Of a stretch of DNA of 64,000 bases, positions 48,290 through 61,149 are shown piece by piece. The translations under genes and the position numbers were made by a program. The DNA lies in NCBI GenBank assembly GCA_009617715.1, contig VTFK01000158.1, forward strand, positions 310,001 to 374,000, given 5' to 3'. The DNA is from Plectrocnemia conspersa. Lineage: Eukaryota; Arthropoda; Insecta; Trichoptera; Polycentropodidae. Within the stretch, counting starts at the first letter, position 1. Each line of letters starts with the position of its first letter. The notes beneath the pieces were generated by a model. That model was not told the origin of the DNA. It saw only the letters and a list, made by a program, of their open reading frames with translations, and made no database searches.

Positions 48290-51250
48290 TTAATAAAATC
48301 TATCAGAAACGTCTTATTCATAAATTATACATATTTTAGATGGCAATGAAATATTTAATATTTATGCTGAAACTATGTTTGTTTTCTCTAATGAATATAA
48401 AACTATTTTTCTATTCGGTTATTATTTATTATTTTATAATAAAATTGTTTATTAAGCATAAATATAAAAATCTGATCTTGACAACTGTTATCATATTCTA
48501 AAACATTAATTAGTATAGTTTTATGAATTTAGTATTAAAATATAACAGGATTACAATATTCAATCAATCAATATAGTTTTATTGAATATATTTATTTTTT
48601 TAATTAACCATTGATTTTATATTATTAAATAATAAAATCTATAGTTTATATGTTGTTAAAATATTAATTATTTAAATACAATTCGTATATTTATTACCTT
48701 ATTTTATTTTAAAATAGTATATAAGGTATGATAAATGTGTCTCTAGACAGTATCTAAAAGCATTTGATAAAAAAATATTAAATTGTATATATTTATTAGC
48801 AAAATAATATTTTTTCGTTGACTTAAAACGTGAAGTGAATAAAGATTATTTTTTTAATAAAAAATTGTATCAATAAGAAACTCATGAACAGTAAAAGTAG
48901 AAATGTGTTGTTACTACTTTAAATGTCTATAAAATATTTTAGGTATTTTAAGAAAATCATATTTTTTTGCTTATAAACCAATATTTTTGTTATCGATGAC
49001 CATAAATATTTTGCTTGATATTATTTATCAATCAGTCACGCTTTACTTATAAATAATAAATAATATGTGTTATAGCTATTATAAGTAGTAAAAAATTATA
49101 TATAAACATAAATATAATAGATTATATAAATATCTATGTAAATATTCCTTTTAACATATGTTGTAAATAGTTTAAATAGCTTTAATATGGTTAACTATAT
49201 TATAGATAAAAAATCTATAAAACTTGTTATGGTTTCAATATCTATTTATATTTTGTATGATACTATGAATCAATCAGTCACGTTTTATTCATGAATAATA
49301 AATGGTATATGTGTTAAATCTACTATAGGTGGTTAAAAAACAATTCGTGTTTTTATATATATATTATATAGAAACCAAAAAACGTAGATAAAACAAATAT
49401 CTAACTAAATATATTTTTTATATTATAATGTGCATAAAATCATTTTCTAAAACCCAACTATTATTATTTTATAATTTAAATCGATATATAGTTTAATTTA
49501 ATATGATACTATTTATCAATCAGTCATGTTTTATTTTTAAATAATAAATGGCATATATGTTCAATCTATTAAAGGTGGTTAAAAAAAAATATCTAAGTAA
49601 ATATATTTTTTTTTTATTATAATATGCAATGAAATAAATCATTTTCTAAAACATAACTAATAATGTTTCATAATTTTTAATTGATATCAAAAAGAAACGT
49701 TTTATTCATAGATTCTAAAATATTTAATAGAGAAAGATATGAGTTGTTAGTATTTTATGTGGCTATAATATATCCACTAATAAAAATTGATATTTTTTGG
49801 TAAAACACAAAATTTTTTTATGAAATATATAATTTATTAATCAGAAACGTTACATTTACAAATAATAAAATTAAAAGCTGGTTATAAAATAGTTAATGTT
49901 TAGATAAAACGGTTATTTTTTGCTTATTAAAATAATTGAGGAAAATATATTTTTGTTAAAAAAACGTTTATTTTAATGGAATAAATAATTTTATAAACAT
50001 ACTAATTAAATATATACACTGATCTTACCAATTCGTTATTAGTTACAATTTAATAAGTAAATAAAATTATAAAATAAAACATCTGTGCTTATAATTAAGG
50101 GAAAAACTAAAGCACCTTTCACCAATTATACGAAAGAAAAAGAAAAATATCGAAAAAACGAACTTAAGTGTTAATTTGAGTATTCTGAAACTATTGATAT
50201 GTTGTATTTAGTCTCTAAAGCATAATGTCTTTTGGCATTTTGTGCTTGTATATAAATTTAAGGTTACTGATAAACGAGATTAGTGGTTCAGTTAGGTTAG
50301 ATTAAAAAATATTATATAGTAAAACATATTTACGGTTACTATTTTAAGTAGGTTTATTCATAAATAATAAAATAATAAATAGTAAAAGTTGTGTTTATAC
50401 CAATTATAAGTAGCTATGTGTTTATGGAAAATTCATATTTTAGGTTTATAAAAAAAAAAATTTTCATCATATTTTTTTTCAATTACCAATAATATTATTT
50501 ATTGTTTTTTTTCATTAAATAGTCATGTTTTATTTTTAAATTAGAAGTGGTTTATTTTCGTTTTATCTATTTTAGGTTAGGTAAAATAGCTAATTTATTA
50601 GATAATATAATAGCTAATTATTTTATAGTATATTATCTGATAAATATAGATTTTTGTATTGTATTAAAATGTGATATGAAAAAAACTACAAGGTTTTATT
50701 CATGAATTATAAAATATTAAATAGTTAATTAAAACATTGTAATGTTGATATTTTAGATGATTATAAAATAATTATAGGAAATGATTATTATTATTTTCTA
50801 TATTTTATTACTATAAAAAACCGATTGGAACATTTAATTTTTCTTATCCAATAACTATTAGGATATTATTTTATAATCTGTCACGTTTTGTTCATAAAAA
50901 ATTAATCGTCTATATATTGTATATATCTTAGTTAGTACTAAAATCTTAAAACGTGAATTGAAAATGCAATTTCTCTTAATATAAAAATCAAATAAAAAAT
51001 GATTTTCCCTTTTGATAAATAATGGTATGTTTATTGATAATTTTTGAACAAAATATATGTATTGCTGTATTTTTTGCATTGCATATGATGTGAGTAAAAT
51101 AATTTTACAAAAAAAAGAAAAATGCATTAACCAGAAACGTTTTTTGATAAATTATGAAATTATAAATAGTAAATTGTTTTATAAGCAAGTTAGCACTTTT
51201 AAACTTACATATGCTTGTTCGATTTATTTAAGATATCTTTTGTAACAAAT
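48290..51250 (+). repeat. Decayed satellite-like tandem array 3
   Basis: The word ATCAATCAGTCACGTTTTAT followed by TCATAAATAATAAAT and then ATGTGTTA...CTATTA.AGGTGGTTA recurs. The clearest starts are 49027, 49269 and 49515 (periods 242 and 246). Weaker cores (AGAAACGTTTTATTCATA-like) lie at about 48306, 49690, 49855, 50346, 50520, 50697, 50880 and 51130, often about 170-180 bp apart. A secondary word ATCATTTTCTAAAAC recurs at about 49440 and 49636. The ORFs in this stretch are low complexity. Unrelated in core to arrays 1 and 2. Confidence 0.65.
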
Positions 51251-52015
51251 CAGTTAATCATAATAGTGAATAATGAAATATTTTAAAAGTAATAATGATA
51301 TAAACGCAAGCAATTAAAAATATACATAGGTTTACATAGTGTGCAATGCAACTATTGGTTTTTAGAAACACCATATGATCAAATAAAGATAAATTATAAT
51401 ATTTTTTTTAATTACGATGTAAACATAAAATTATCTCTCTTTATATTGATCTTAAGTCAAATTTTTTTTTTGATAGATATGATATTTAGGAATTTGTTAT
51501 TGATTTTTAATACCTACATACGCTATACTACATTTAAACAATTTTACTATTTAATATAAATTTCGATACGACAGTTATATTTTAATATAGATATACTTAA
51601 CATATCATAAAGGCGTTTCTTGTAGTCAACATATGTATTATAACTAGCAATATTTTGGTCCTCAAATTTGGTTGTTAAAACACATATTTGTCAATAGTAG
51701 ATACTATTATTTAGAATAAAATCATTACAAAATTTAAACCATTCCATGAGTATATAAAAAAGTCTTATTGTATTTTTTTTCATTTATTAGATAATTGCAT
51801 TAACATATTTATATTTTTATTGTCATAATATAATTATATTTCATTGATAGCTTACCTATTTAATGGTTTAATAATTTTAAAATTATTTAAATGCTATCGT
51901 TATTTTATATTTACACCAACAATAAAACAAATTACGTTATCGATCGTAAATATTTACCAATGGTTAATACACTCATTAAACCGTTATTGGTAATTACACT
52001 AAATTAGTTTAACAT
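51251..52015. other. AT-rich non-coding stretch
   Basis: No supported feature. Confidence 0.5.
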
Positions 52016-52018
52016 GTT

Positions 52019-52330
52019 TTACTGCGCCGTAAGAATATTTATTCTCCAAATAAAATTAAATTTTACAAAATCTGATGCAAAATCCTTGTTTCTCAGATAT
52101 AGTTTGGGCAGGTGAGAGAAAGAGATTTCAAAAGCACAACGGTGAGCAGAGAAATGAATGTAATTTCTGCCCAAATAGAAACTTTGGGCTTTTATATCCC
52201 GCCTTCCTGTGGGATAGGGTCGTTTATCCATTTACTTTCGCAAGGGGTTTTCTGCCCAAATCACAACTAACGCCCAGGGGATTGAAATCTTTCGCCGATT
52301 ACAAAAATAATCCCAACTGACCGTAAACCT
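52019..52330. other. GC-richer non-coding island
   Basis: Balanced composition with the word TCTGCCCAAAT at 52167-52177 and again at 52250-52260, and its reverse TTTGGGCA at 52104-52111. ORFs on both strands (70 and 81 codons) have no recognised motif. It may be a decayed mobile element or conserved regulatory DNA. Confidence 0.3.
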
Positions 52331-53445
52331 CTGCTTTTTGTTTCGCATTTTACTCATGCTAGATATAAAAAGTATGAATAAAATCATACTTACGTAATGA
52401 ATCGCCTGCAATGGGATTGAGATAAAAAATGATAACGAGACCTCATTACGAAAAAAGCAGTTTGCAATTAACTTGTTTATAATGTCGTAAGTAAGTGATT
52501 TGATCTCGTAATTAATCATACATCATTATAGACGGTCGAAATTAATGTATCGTATCGCTCTATATGTATATAAATTGTTTTTTCTTGTGCTAGTAATTGT
52601 TTGTAATGCAAAAAGTGTATAAAATTTCGCAAATGCAAACGATAATGTAAAAAATCGTTCTCATAAGATAAACAATATAATTTTTCATTCAATAGCTTAT
52701 AGCGTAATCAAAATAGGACATTGCGTAATGTTTGATATAATAAAATTGTTTACTATAATCATGTATAATAAGAACGCCGAATAATATCGAATATGATATT
52801 AAAAAAAACTTTAGATGAATTCATAAATATGTTTCAATATAATTATGTATAGTCAATGATATAATATGAAGCAATAACCTGCTTTAAAACTATTATAGTT
52901 TAGGGATTATAATTTATCTTAAAATACATATAAGTGTAATTAATCATGCCTATGATCTTGTAATAATCTATTTTTAAAACTATTTTACTGGTATATAAAC
53001 ATAGTATAATAATTAAAAATATTTTAAATAAATATGATTCGATATATTGTAATATGTTTATACTCTGTAGATTATATAACTCTAGATATTATTAATTGTA
53101 TCAATAATTAAAATAATTTTAACCGTTTAAAATTGCTGTTAATTAAATTAATCGATACGTGTGGTTCTATGGGATCTGTAAGGAAATGCTTAAAATAAAA
53201 TAAATATTAATACTAAAATTAAAAAAAAAAATTTCTCTTCATGTTTTCAAGTTAAATGTTAAATGTGTCTCTTAATTCTTCGAGAAAAATCCATATATTC
53301 TTTATTGTAATTGTATACTTTGTACTATTTATATATTGTCCTTTACAGATATTTGTAAAATAAATAATCTCAACCCCCAAAAACTTATAGCTTAGAATAA
53401 TACACATGTATATACATTGAGAACCGTCGAATCTACCCCCAAAAT
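52331..53445. other. AT-rich non-coding stretch
   Basis: No supported feature. Confidence 0.5.
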
Positions 53446-53449
53446 ATCA

Positions 53450-53840
53450 TTTAACCCCATGGTCACCGCAACGGCGAATCCCGTCGACAAATTAACGCGT
53501 TAAACCCCAATTAAATTACGCACATCCGTATCGATTTCCCATATTCGCCACATTCTATATAGGTACATACATATATTTCATCTCCTCCATTATTTAACGC
53601 ATAATGTGCGCCGACGCGTTTCATTTTAATAAAGGTCCTTTATTAAATCAGGGCCGGCTGCTAAATATTAAAAACGCGACCGAAAGTACCGAGCGACTAT
53701 GGGCAGAATCGAAGCCTCAAAAAGCCACGCGACTTTCGGCCCGTTCAATATACTTTATCGGACCGTAAGTTTATTATGGTGTTCGGGAAAATTCGAAGCG
53801 AATTATGCCTCGAATTTTTGTGGCGATTAAATAGTTTGAA
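53450..53840. other. GC-richer non-coding island
   Basis: CpG-containing block (CGCAACGGCGAATCCCGTCG, 53467-53486; CGACGCGTTTCATTTTAATA, 53612-53631) with no ORF. A GATATAATAATAATAATAAT microsatellite follows at 53890-53909. Candidate conserved non-coding element. Confidence 0.33.
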
Positions 53841-54049
53841 ATTCAAACTAAAATGGTAGGTGAAGGCTGAGAGCATATATTTGATTGAATGATATAATAA
53901 TAATAATAATCATGATTAAATATTATTTTTTTATAAATACAAAATAGCCACGTAATACATTTTGCACCAAACGGTGATTTAAGTTTAATGTATAATATAT
54001 TATAAAATAATAACAAAATTATAATTATTTGACAAAGTCGATTTAAGGG

Positions 54050-54665
54050 AGTTGGAAAAGGTTAGTGCTGATTCTGACCGCGCCCTTGTTAGACGTCATA
54101 CTCAAAACTTCGTCTTATTAGGTAATATTTTAATACTCGTTAATTATTTCTACATATATTTTAATTAATAGCGTAGTATGACATTTTTTTCTTAAAAAGA
54201 TATTCATAGATGGCAGATGGTTTGGTGAAAGCTCATCTCTATAGAGAAAATGAGTCTCAAAACCACTTAAAAACTTAAGTAAGCAGAAAAACATCTTTCA
54301 AAAAAAATATTGTTGGCATATCACATGTTTCCGTGTGCTTTCGTGAAACCTTCTCTTTACGCAAAGCGCCAGGGTTAGTAACAGTTTTGAGCCAAGCCCG
54401 GCAGCCAAGACCTTGGGTCGTCAGGCAAATGATAGAGATAAATATAGAGATAATGATAAATCTTGGGATTGCCCATATTAAGGGCTTTCAAAAGCGCCAT
54501 CCACCGAAAGGCCAGCCTTTCGAGTTACCTCAAAAATTGCGAATCTCCTTAGAGAGTAAATAGTCTGCACCACCTCTTAATGCTAAGAATGATTGCATCA
54601 AAACGTTTTTTTCCAAGGGTCTGCGCCCCTGGATAATGTGCTCCGTAACTGTGTTTTTGTGTATT
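54050..54665. other. GC-richer island with short ORF
   Basis: Blocks at 54060-54115 and 54340-54660 are more balanced than the flanks. A plus-strand frame (54333-54563, 76 codons) reads through GLVTVLSQARQPRPWVVRQM without a motif I recognise. CGAAAGGCCAGCCTTTCG at 54508-54525 is a perfect 8-bp inverted repeat with a 2-base centre. Possibly the remains of a mobile element. Confidence 0.28.
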
Positions 54666-54695
54666 TTTTATGCTGAATTTAAAAATGGCTTTATT

Positions 54696-54746
54696 TGTGT
54701 TTCCGCCTATAATTTACGATCTATAGGATCGTAAATTACAAACACA
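54696..54746. repeat. Hairpin with internal loop
   Basis: TGTGTTT at 54696-54702 pairs with AAACACA at 54740-54746. TAATTTACGATC at 54710-54721 pairs perfectly with GATCGTAAATTA at 54727-54738, closing a 5-base loop. The left side has seven unpaired bases. It could fold as RNA from either strand. Confidence 0.6.
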
Positions 54747-54749
54747 GAC

Positions 54750-55425
54750 TACTGAAAATGTATTTTCTTGCTTTCGAAATTTAATATTTTTGGAAATAAT
54801 ATGTGATGTATAAAAGGCAAAATATTATTTTAGAGGTTAAGGCTATATTAAAACCTTATGTCAACTTGTCTTTAAGCAATTAATTAAACATAGGTATAAA
54901 AAAATACTTATCAAATTTCACAAGACCCCAATTAATAATTTTCAAGGCAAATATAAATCGTGGTTCTATTAAACAAATTGTATTGAATCTTTTGAAACTA
55001 ATACTTCTACAAAAATAAAAGTATCGGTAACTGATTTTGACTAAGCTCATTTTTTATGCCCTTATTATATATCAATATATTAGAGTTTTAATTAATTACT
55101 GAAATTATTAGTTTTTAAATTATAATACTTAAAAACTAATTGTAAAATGCCACAACATAAATCTGTACTTTACTTTATAAAATTATTAAAAATAGTTTTG
55201 ATGATTTTTTTTTATCTTAAATGCATAGAAAATTTAAATTTAGGATAACTTATATCTCGTAGTAGTAATGCAATTATATAAATTTATTTCTCAAATATCT
55301 ATCTGTAACTGAGTGGAAGTCTAAAAAATAATTGGTCATAATTTTCTTTACAAGCCGCGTTACAAAATTGTAAATTGAGTACATCTCGCTTAATTTGGTC
55401 GGGCTTATTAAAAAAAATAAAGGGA
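54750..55425. other. AT-rich non-coding stretch
   Basis: No supported feature. Confidence 0.5.
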
Positions 55426-55690
55426 GAGAAAGAAGATGAGGAAGGAGCCTCCCGCTGGCCAAAGTTGAAGAGGAGCTTACGCTCCGACGCTGGGAAGCGT
55501 AATGAGGAGTAACTGCCGAGACGTGACCCGACTTTGCCTTTCGGAATAGGAACAAAAGAGGAGGAAAGAGGAAGACAGAGGGACACAGACGGTGGCTGTA
55601 ACAATGTTGGGTAGGTGGAGAGAACAACACGCCGCGAATACTAAAACCGGGGAAATGAATTAGTGATATCAAATGACAGACGGATAGATT
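55426..55690. other. Purine-rich GC-richer island
   Basis: Strong strand asymmetry: the plus strand is rich in GGAGG, AGAGG and GGAAAG words. AGGAGCTTACGCTCC at 55470-55484 contains the inverted pair GGAGC/GCTCC. The minus-strand ORFs (up to 132 codons, 55274-55672) are Ser/Leu/Pro-rich as expected from a pyrimidine-rich strand and show no motif. Not assigned. Confidence 0.3.
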
Positions 55691-58175
55691 GGCAAATGCC
55701 AGCGCTTTTCAAATACATAGAAAAACTATGATTTATAAATATGTATAATGATAATTAAATTTTCAATCATTCTATCTGATGTATAATAAACGAAGAACAT
55801 TAGTCAAAACAAATGTATAAGACAATGGCACCGATGAGAGCAAGTCGTATAATTATGGCACTTAAAAGAAATAACGAAACAAAAAAACACCACTCGCTAA
55901 TGATAATTTAAGTATTTCTCAAAGCCTTAATTACTGTACTCGCTATATAAAATATTGATTATTCGGCTTATGTAAAAAAATCTAGTTAGCGTTTTGCACA
56001 CGTAAATTAGCGGCGATACGAAATTATTACGGAACGGACGTTTTTAATTATCGAATTAAAATTTTCCTTATAAAGCATTATGAGGGTATAATTAAAAATG
56101 TATTTTATTCAATTATTTTTATAATTTATTGGGCAATTCAGTTGTCGAAAGAAAAACTTTATCGCGCTGTTAGCAGATAAATAATAAACGTTATAATATT
56201 TCATAGCAAATAAAAAACATGACTAAACTGTTGATTCATATAATAAATATGTACATTACTTACTGAATATGCTTTTAGGCTACATTTAGATGAGCCTCTA
56301 TATTTAAAGCAATCAAAAACATGATTAAAATAATTTTAATATTTTTAATATGTAAATTTATTTTAAAATATATTTATATAGATATTCTTAAAGTTGAGTG
56401 TTCTAAAAATTATAAATTTTGTTACAATAAATGTTTGTCTTAAAAAATAAATTATATATTCATAAATTCAAGATTATTAAAATATATACAAGCCAGAGTT
56501 TATTGCTTCAACTGATAAGCGCTAGTTAAATTAAATGTCTATGAAACTCAATTTGATAGTTGTGAAACGTTCATTTTCTGTTAAAACCCAAACCTAACCT
56601 AAAAAATTTATTCAAACCCAACATGACCTAATGAAAGTTCAAAACTAACTATGGTTTTTGCAATTTAATAAGGTTATATATGGGTTTAGTTTAATTTATT
56701 TTAAATAATGTAGTATTTTGTCAAATTATGTGATCATTCGTTTGTAAACAAATACGATATAAAAATTGTAAATCAATTGTTTGATATATTTTAACTCCTT
56801 GAGTTATTGAAATTATATTCATAATAGAGAAAATATTACTTAACTGGTAAGACAAATTCACTGTACTGCACTTTCATTAAGTTATTTCGTTAAGGTTAGG
56901 TTTAGTTATTGTATAATTTATTTTAAATATTGTAGTATTTGTTGTATGATGTGATATTACAATTCTAGGAATTTTTAAATATTTTTTTTTGTCTAATTCA
57001 TATCAACTGGAACTGTTAGTGAAAATATAAATAGAGTTTTTAATTTTGATGTTCAGAAATTTTAGGTTTTTTAAAAATGATATATATTTTAATTAGGTTG
57101 CGATCATATTATTTTCGGAATTTCGCTAAAAAGATCTTATAAAACTAATTTGTTTTTCAAAAAATTAAGTTTTTTTGCTTATCATGGAAACGTCTATTAA
57201 CAGTTTCAAGATACTTGCTTAAAAAACCGCGAATCTTTTTCGACACCCAACGCGCGCATGATTTGGTAGCGCTTTAAATAATAACAGTTATGGACACTTT
57301 TTATTTGATCGTTTTTAATTTATCAGAAACAATAAATAGCATTTATCATTTTTCCATTTAAACTGTCACTACTATTTTAAGCACATTGAAAACACAACTT
57401 TGATGTGAAGAGCTATAAACTCATATTCTTATTTCATGTTCATAATAAGTATTTTTTATTTATATAATACCTAATATATTAATTGGTAAAAGTCCAGACA
57501 AACCCTAAAAATTTAGCGGTATTTCAAAAAAAAAATTGGAGTATTCTAAGCACTTGGTTTAATAATTTTTGTTTTAAAAACGAAAAAACATAATTACTAA
57601 GAACATTAGGAACTTGTATGATTTATTAAATTTAGATAAACACATATGCGTGCTACGTTTGCAAAGAAATTAAAAACATACATAATATTTTGCTGTTGCA
57701 ATTTCAGTTAGAGATAATTAGTAAATTGTTAAATTAATATTAATAAGAAATTCCTTTTTTTATTTTTGTGTGATTTTTTTTGTATTTTAATGCAATTATC
57801 TACCTTTAATTTAAATAAAATTAATAATATCGTAACATTGCTATTGAACGCCCTTATATGTATTATATTACACTTTGTTTTAAAATCATAAAAATAATAT
57901 ATGCACGGAACTAAAAAATGTTTAGGAAACAATATTATTTGGAACTTTTAATTTCAATTTTATCTCCAATATTATGCGCATATTATTATATTTTTCTCTG
58001 GTAATTATAAGGCGGGGTTAACCTCCTAATATATAACAATAAGTTACAAAGCAAAATATTAAATGGTAATTTCATAGTTAAAATCATCATTAAAAATAGT
58101 TACCTACAAAATAATCATTTACATAAAAAATATTATTATTACGTAATTTTCACTTCATAAAAAAGACGTTAAATC
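55691..58175. other. AT-rich stretch with TAACC words
   Basis: AAACCTAACCTAAAAA at 56589-56604 and AAACCCAACATGACCTAATG at 56615-56634 resemble words in repeat family 3. An array-like core in reverse (GGCTACATTTAGATGAG) lies at 56278-56294. No gene. Confidence 0.4.
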
Positions 58176-58177
58176 AT

Positions 58178-58600
58178 TGTCGCGAGCGAGCAGCAATAAA
58201 ACCGCGTTTAATATAAATTTTATCGTTGTTATTATTATATATTACAACGTATAGTATATATATATATAATATATACACACATTGTTATCGTTGTAATTGC
58301 GACGGCGTAGCGCGGGGTCGAAGGGGTTAAAAAAAACCGGCCCGGGCAATCAATCAAATTAGAGCGGGCGGCTACGCCCCTGCGTCACACGTACGTAATA
58401 AATTACTTAAATAAAAAATATATATGTTGGAAAAAAAACGAAAAACAATTCGAATGTGTCCGAAATGCGCGAGTTTCGCTCAAACAACTCAATCTAATGA
58501 GAATAGCTCCTAATGGCCTAACGCAACAATGGAAGCTTTAAGCTCAACGTGAACAAAAACAATGTAATTAGATTTCTATGTAGCAAACGAACGAATGCGT
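58178..58600. other. GC-richer non-coding island
   Basis: CpG-rich sequence (GCGACGGCGTAGCGCGGGGT, 58299-58318; GAGCGGGCGGCTACGCCCCT, 58362-58381) interrupted by a TA microsatellite at 58253-58278. No ORF. Candidate conserved non-coding element. Confidence 0.35.
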
Positions 58601-58973
58601 GCGTTTGTGTTTTAGATAATGTGTTTAATATTAGGTAAATGAATGCGATGGTTTTAAAACGAAAAATGTGTTTATATAAAAGGAAAAACATTGATAAATA
58701 AAATTTTCTTGATTATTTACTTAGTGAACACAAAATGCTTTTATAAACACATTAGATATTTGTAAAGTACAGATATAAGGCAATTACAAAAATAAATGAC
58801 TTTTTTAATCGATTGATGATACTAACGTTTCTTTGTTGCGGAAACGTTGTTCTTATATTGTGTAAGAAGTCTTTTAATAATATTCTTAAACCTATATGAG
58901 CAATTAATCTAATCACGATGGTCTTAATAGTAGGAGAAATATCTTACCAAAACCCAATTGGTTACATACCAAC

Positions 58974-59042
58974 ACGATAGACCAGTGGTTAAAGTCGATG
59001 ACTACTAGAAAAGACCTGTGTTCGAATCCTATATGGATCTTT
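58974..59042 (+). repeat. tRNA-derived SINE-like head, plus copy
   Basis: A-box-like ATAGACCAGTGGTTAAAG at 58977-58994 and B-box TGTTCGAATCC at 59019-59029, spaced as in a tRNA. It aligns along its length with the minus copy at 26560-26626. The acceptor and T stems do not close, so it is a relic rather than a tRNA gene. The sequences beyond the tRNA-like part of the two copies do not obviously match. Confidence 0.5.
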
Positions 59043-59293
59043 GTTATCAATAAGTAATAAGAATATAATTATACTTTTGGTCGATATTCATAAATTTAGT
59101 TTTTCTAGGTTTTTCTAATTTCACTGATAAATATCGAGATAAATAATTAAAATTTAATTTAATTTGGTCATTTCTAGTAACATATATTTTTTATGAGCTG
59201 TAATAATATTTAATACCTAATAAAATATATGTCACTGATTTAAAGATTTTGTTTCACTCTGGTGTCACACTACTTATTTAGTAATTGATCATG

Positions 59294-59301
59294 TTGTAAT
59301 T
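59294..59301 (+). repeat. Possible 8-bp target-site duplication, left
   Basis: TTGTAATT, six of eight bases identical to CTGTAATG at 60609-60616. Eight base pairs is the duplication length made by hAT transposases. Confidence 0.4.
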
Positions 59302-60608
59302 ATAGATTGCAATAATACCGATATTACCTAGAGAAAAACAGTCAATACCGGTATCACCGGTATTTCGATATATTAAATATTTTAATTAAAATATTATCCC
59401 TTTCAATGTTAACAATGTTTACATCAAGTACGGGTTATTATAACTTTTTTTGTTTGATTTTGTTTATTAAATTACAACTATACCTAATTATCATGTTAAG
59501 TATATTTAAAAGTTGTTAAGTCGGCTAATATGATAGATGTTCATTCATATATATTCAAACTAAATGCTTTCTTACTAAGTTTATGCTGTTAAATTTATTT
59601 TCTTTGAAGATATTGAATGAAGAAGTAGTAACTATTGTTTTCTTCATGTTTTTGTTTTGAAAATATAATAAACGAACTGGTCAAATTTCTACCTAAGTAG
59701 CTGACATTTATATCCAATTATCCATCTGCCTAATTAAAAATATTTCCTGTTTTAAACATTAGGAAGCATTTAAACAATCTTCCTTAAATTTAGGGACTTC
59801 TAAAAATACTTTATACTCTGATCCTTTATTGTGATATCTACGAGAACCAATACAAATCAATATGACGACTGTCTATAAAAACATTTGTATCCTATTTATT
59901 GTTTTACGTTCATTCATTCATTACATTGTCGAAAAAAATATATTTAAACATGTAGGGGGGGGGGCAAATCTGTTCAGAAAAACATAATCTTTGACAAAAT
60001 ATCTTCTTTTATCGACTGCTTTTTATATTATTAAACGGAGCACCACTAGCCAATTTATTCCATTAAAATACATTCCTATACTACTTTAAAAAAATGTCAG
60101 TTATAACTATCCAAAAACACCTAATGAAGAAGGAGTGTGTACAAAATTTTAAATCAGATTAATGTGATTTATGATTGCGATATTTATGTGATTAAGCAGT
60201 GACTTATCAATATATTTTTATTTTAATTATTTTACATTTATTATTTATTTTCGAAAGATTTATCTCACGTATATTTATTTATTTTTAAAAATGTTAAACG
60301 GTAATTCAATTTAAGCTATAAATGTTTACGTGAATATTATAGAATAAAAATAACGTAAATACTACAAATATTAATCTACTACGCCGATATTAGGTTAATC
60401 CCCTACAATAAGCATAATTTTAATATTCGCTTTTGCTTTTAAGCAATATGAGTATCGTTGTTTTCGTAGTTTGTTTTCAATTAATAAAATCCAGAATAGA
60501 ATATAAAAATAGAATATTTTTTTTGGTACTATTTCATTTTGTAATACCGGTAGTATCAAAGGTCGATTTTTGTCCTAATACCGGTATTATCGGAATTGTA
60601 AACCCTAG
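59302..60608. mobile_element. Non-autonomous hAT-like DNA transposon
   Basis: The right end, read inward on the minus strand, is CTAGGGTTTACAATTCCGAT followed by AATACCGGTATTA. The left end is ATAGATTGCAATAATACCGA followed by TATTACC. Both ends then show AGA/GGA, AAAAA and a second ACCGGTATT. Subterminal TACCGGTA palindromes and an 8-bp duplication are typical of hAT elements. The interior of about 1.2 kb has no transposase; short ORFs there have no motif. It contains a G10 run at 59955-59964. Terminal repeats are diverged, so the element is old. Confidence 0.6.
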
Positions 60609-60616
60609 CTGTAATG
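60609..60616 (+). repeat. Possible 8-bp target-site duplication, right
   Basis: CTGTAATG, partner of 59294-59301 with two mismatches at its ends. Confidence 0.4.
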
Positions 60617-61145
60617 CTTTAGGTTAACGCCTATCATATTATAATGTAGGATTTACAATAAATAAATTAATACATTTTTACATGTCCCTCCCATAAATGT
60701 TTTTTGACATTTGACTCTGTATATTTGCGCATTTTTTTATCGTTATCAAAATAGAGGAAAAACAATATGATTTTGCGTCATTAATATATATTTAATACAA
60801 ACGTAGAAGATCTATGTAAAACAATAAATAATTTACATTTATGTGATAAAAATATTAATAATTATTTTTAACCAATACTGATTTTTTTAATTATAAATAG
60901 TATTGAAATACCTACAATTACCATTCAATATTTAGCTCTTGTTTAGAAATAAGGTATAAAAATATATATTCAAGATTAAAAATACTACGTTAGTGACAGT
61001 ATATTACACTTATAATTTTTGTTTTAAGAATCACTGGTTGGATGGAACATATTTTATGATAGTTTATTGCAAGTATTATTTTTAAATAATTTATTAGAAT
61101 AGAATAACCCTTCTTCAAAAAATATATTTTATTTTTCAATGTTCT
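60617..61145. other. AT-rich non-coding stretch
   Basis: No supported feature. Confidence 0.5.
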
Positions 61146-61149
61146 CCCT

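Noticed and set aside
55274..55672. 132-codon minus-strand ORF as a gene
   Set aside because: Ser/Leu/Pro/Phe-rich as expected from a pyrimidine-rich strand, overlapping a second unrelated open frame, no motif and an A/T-rich tail.
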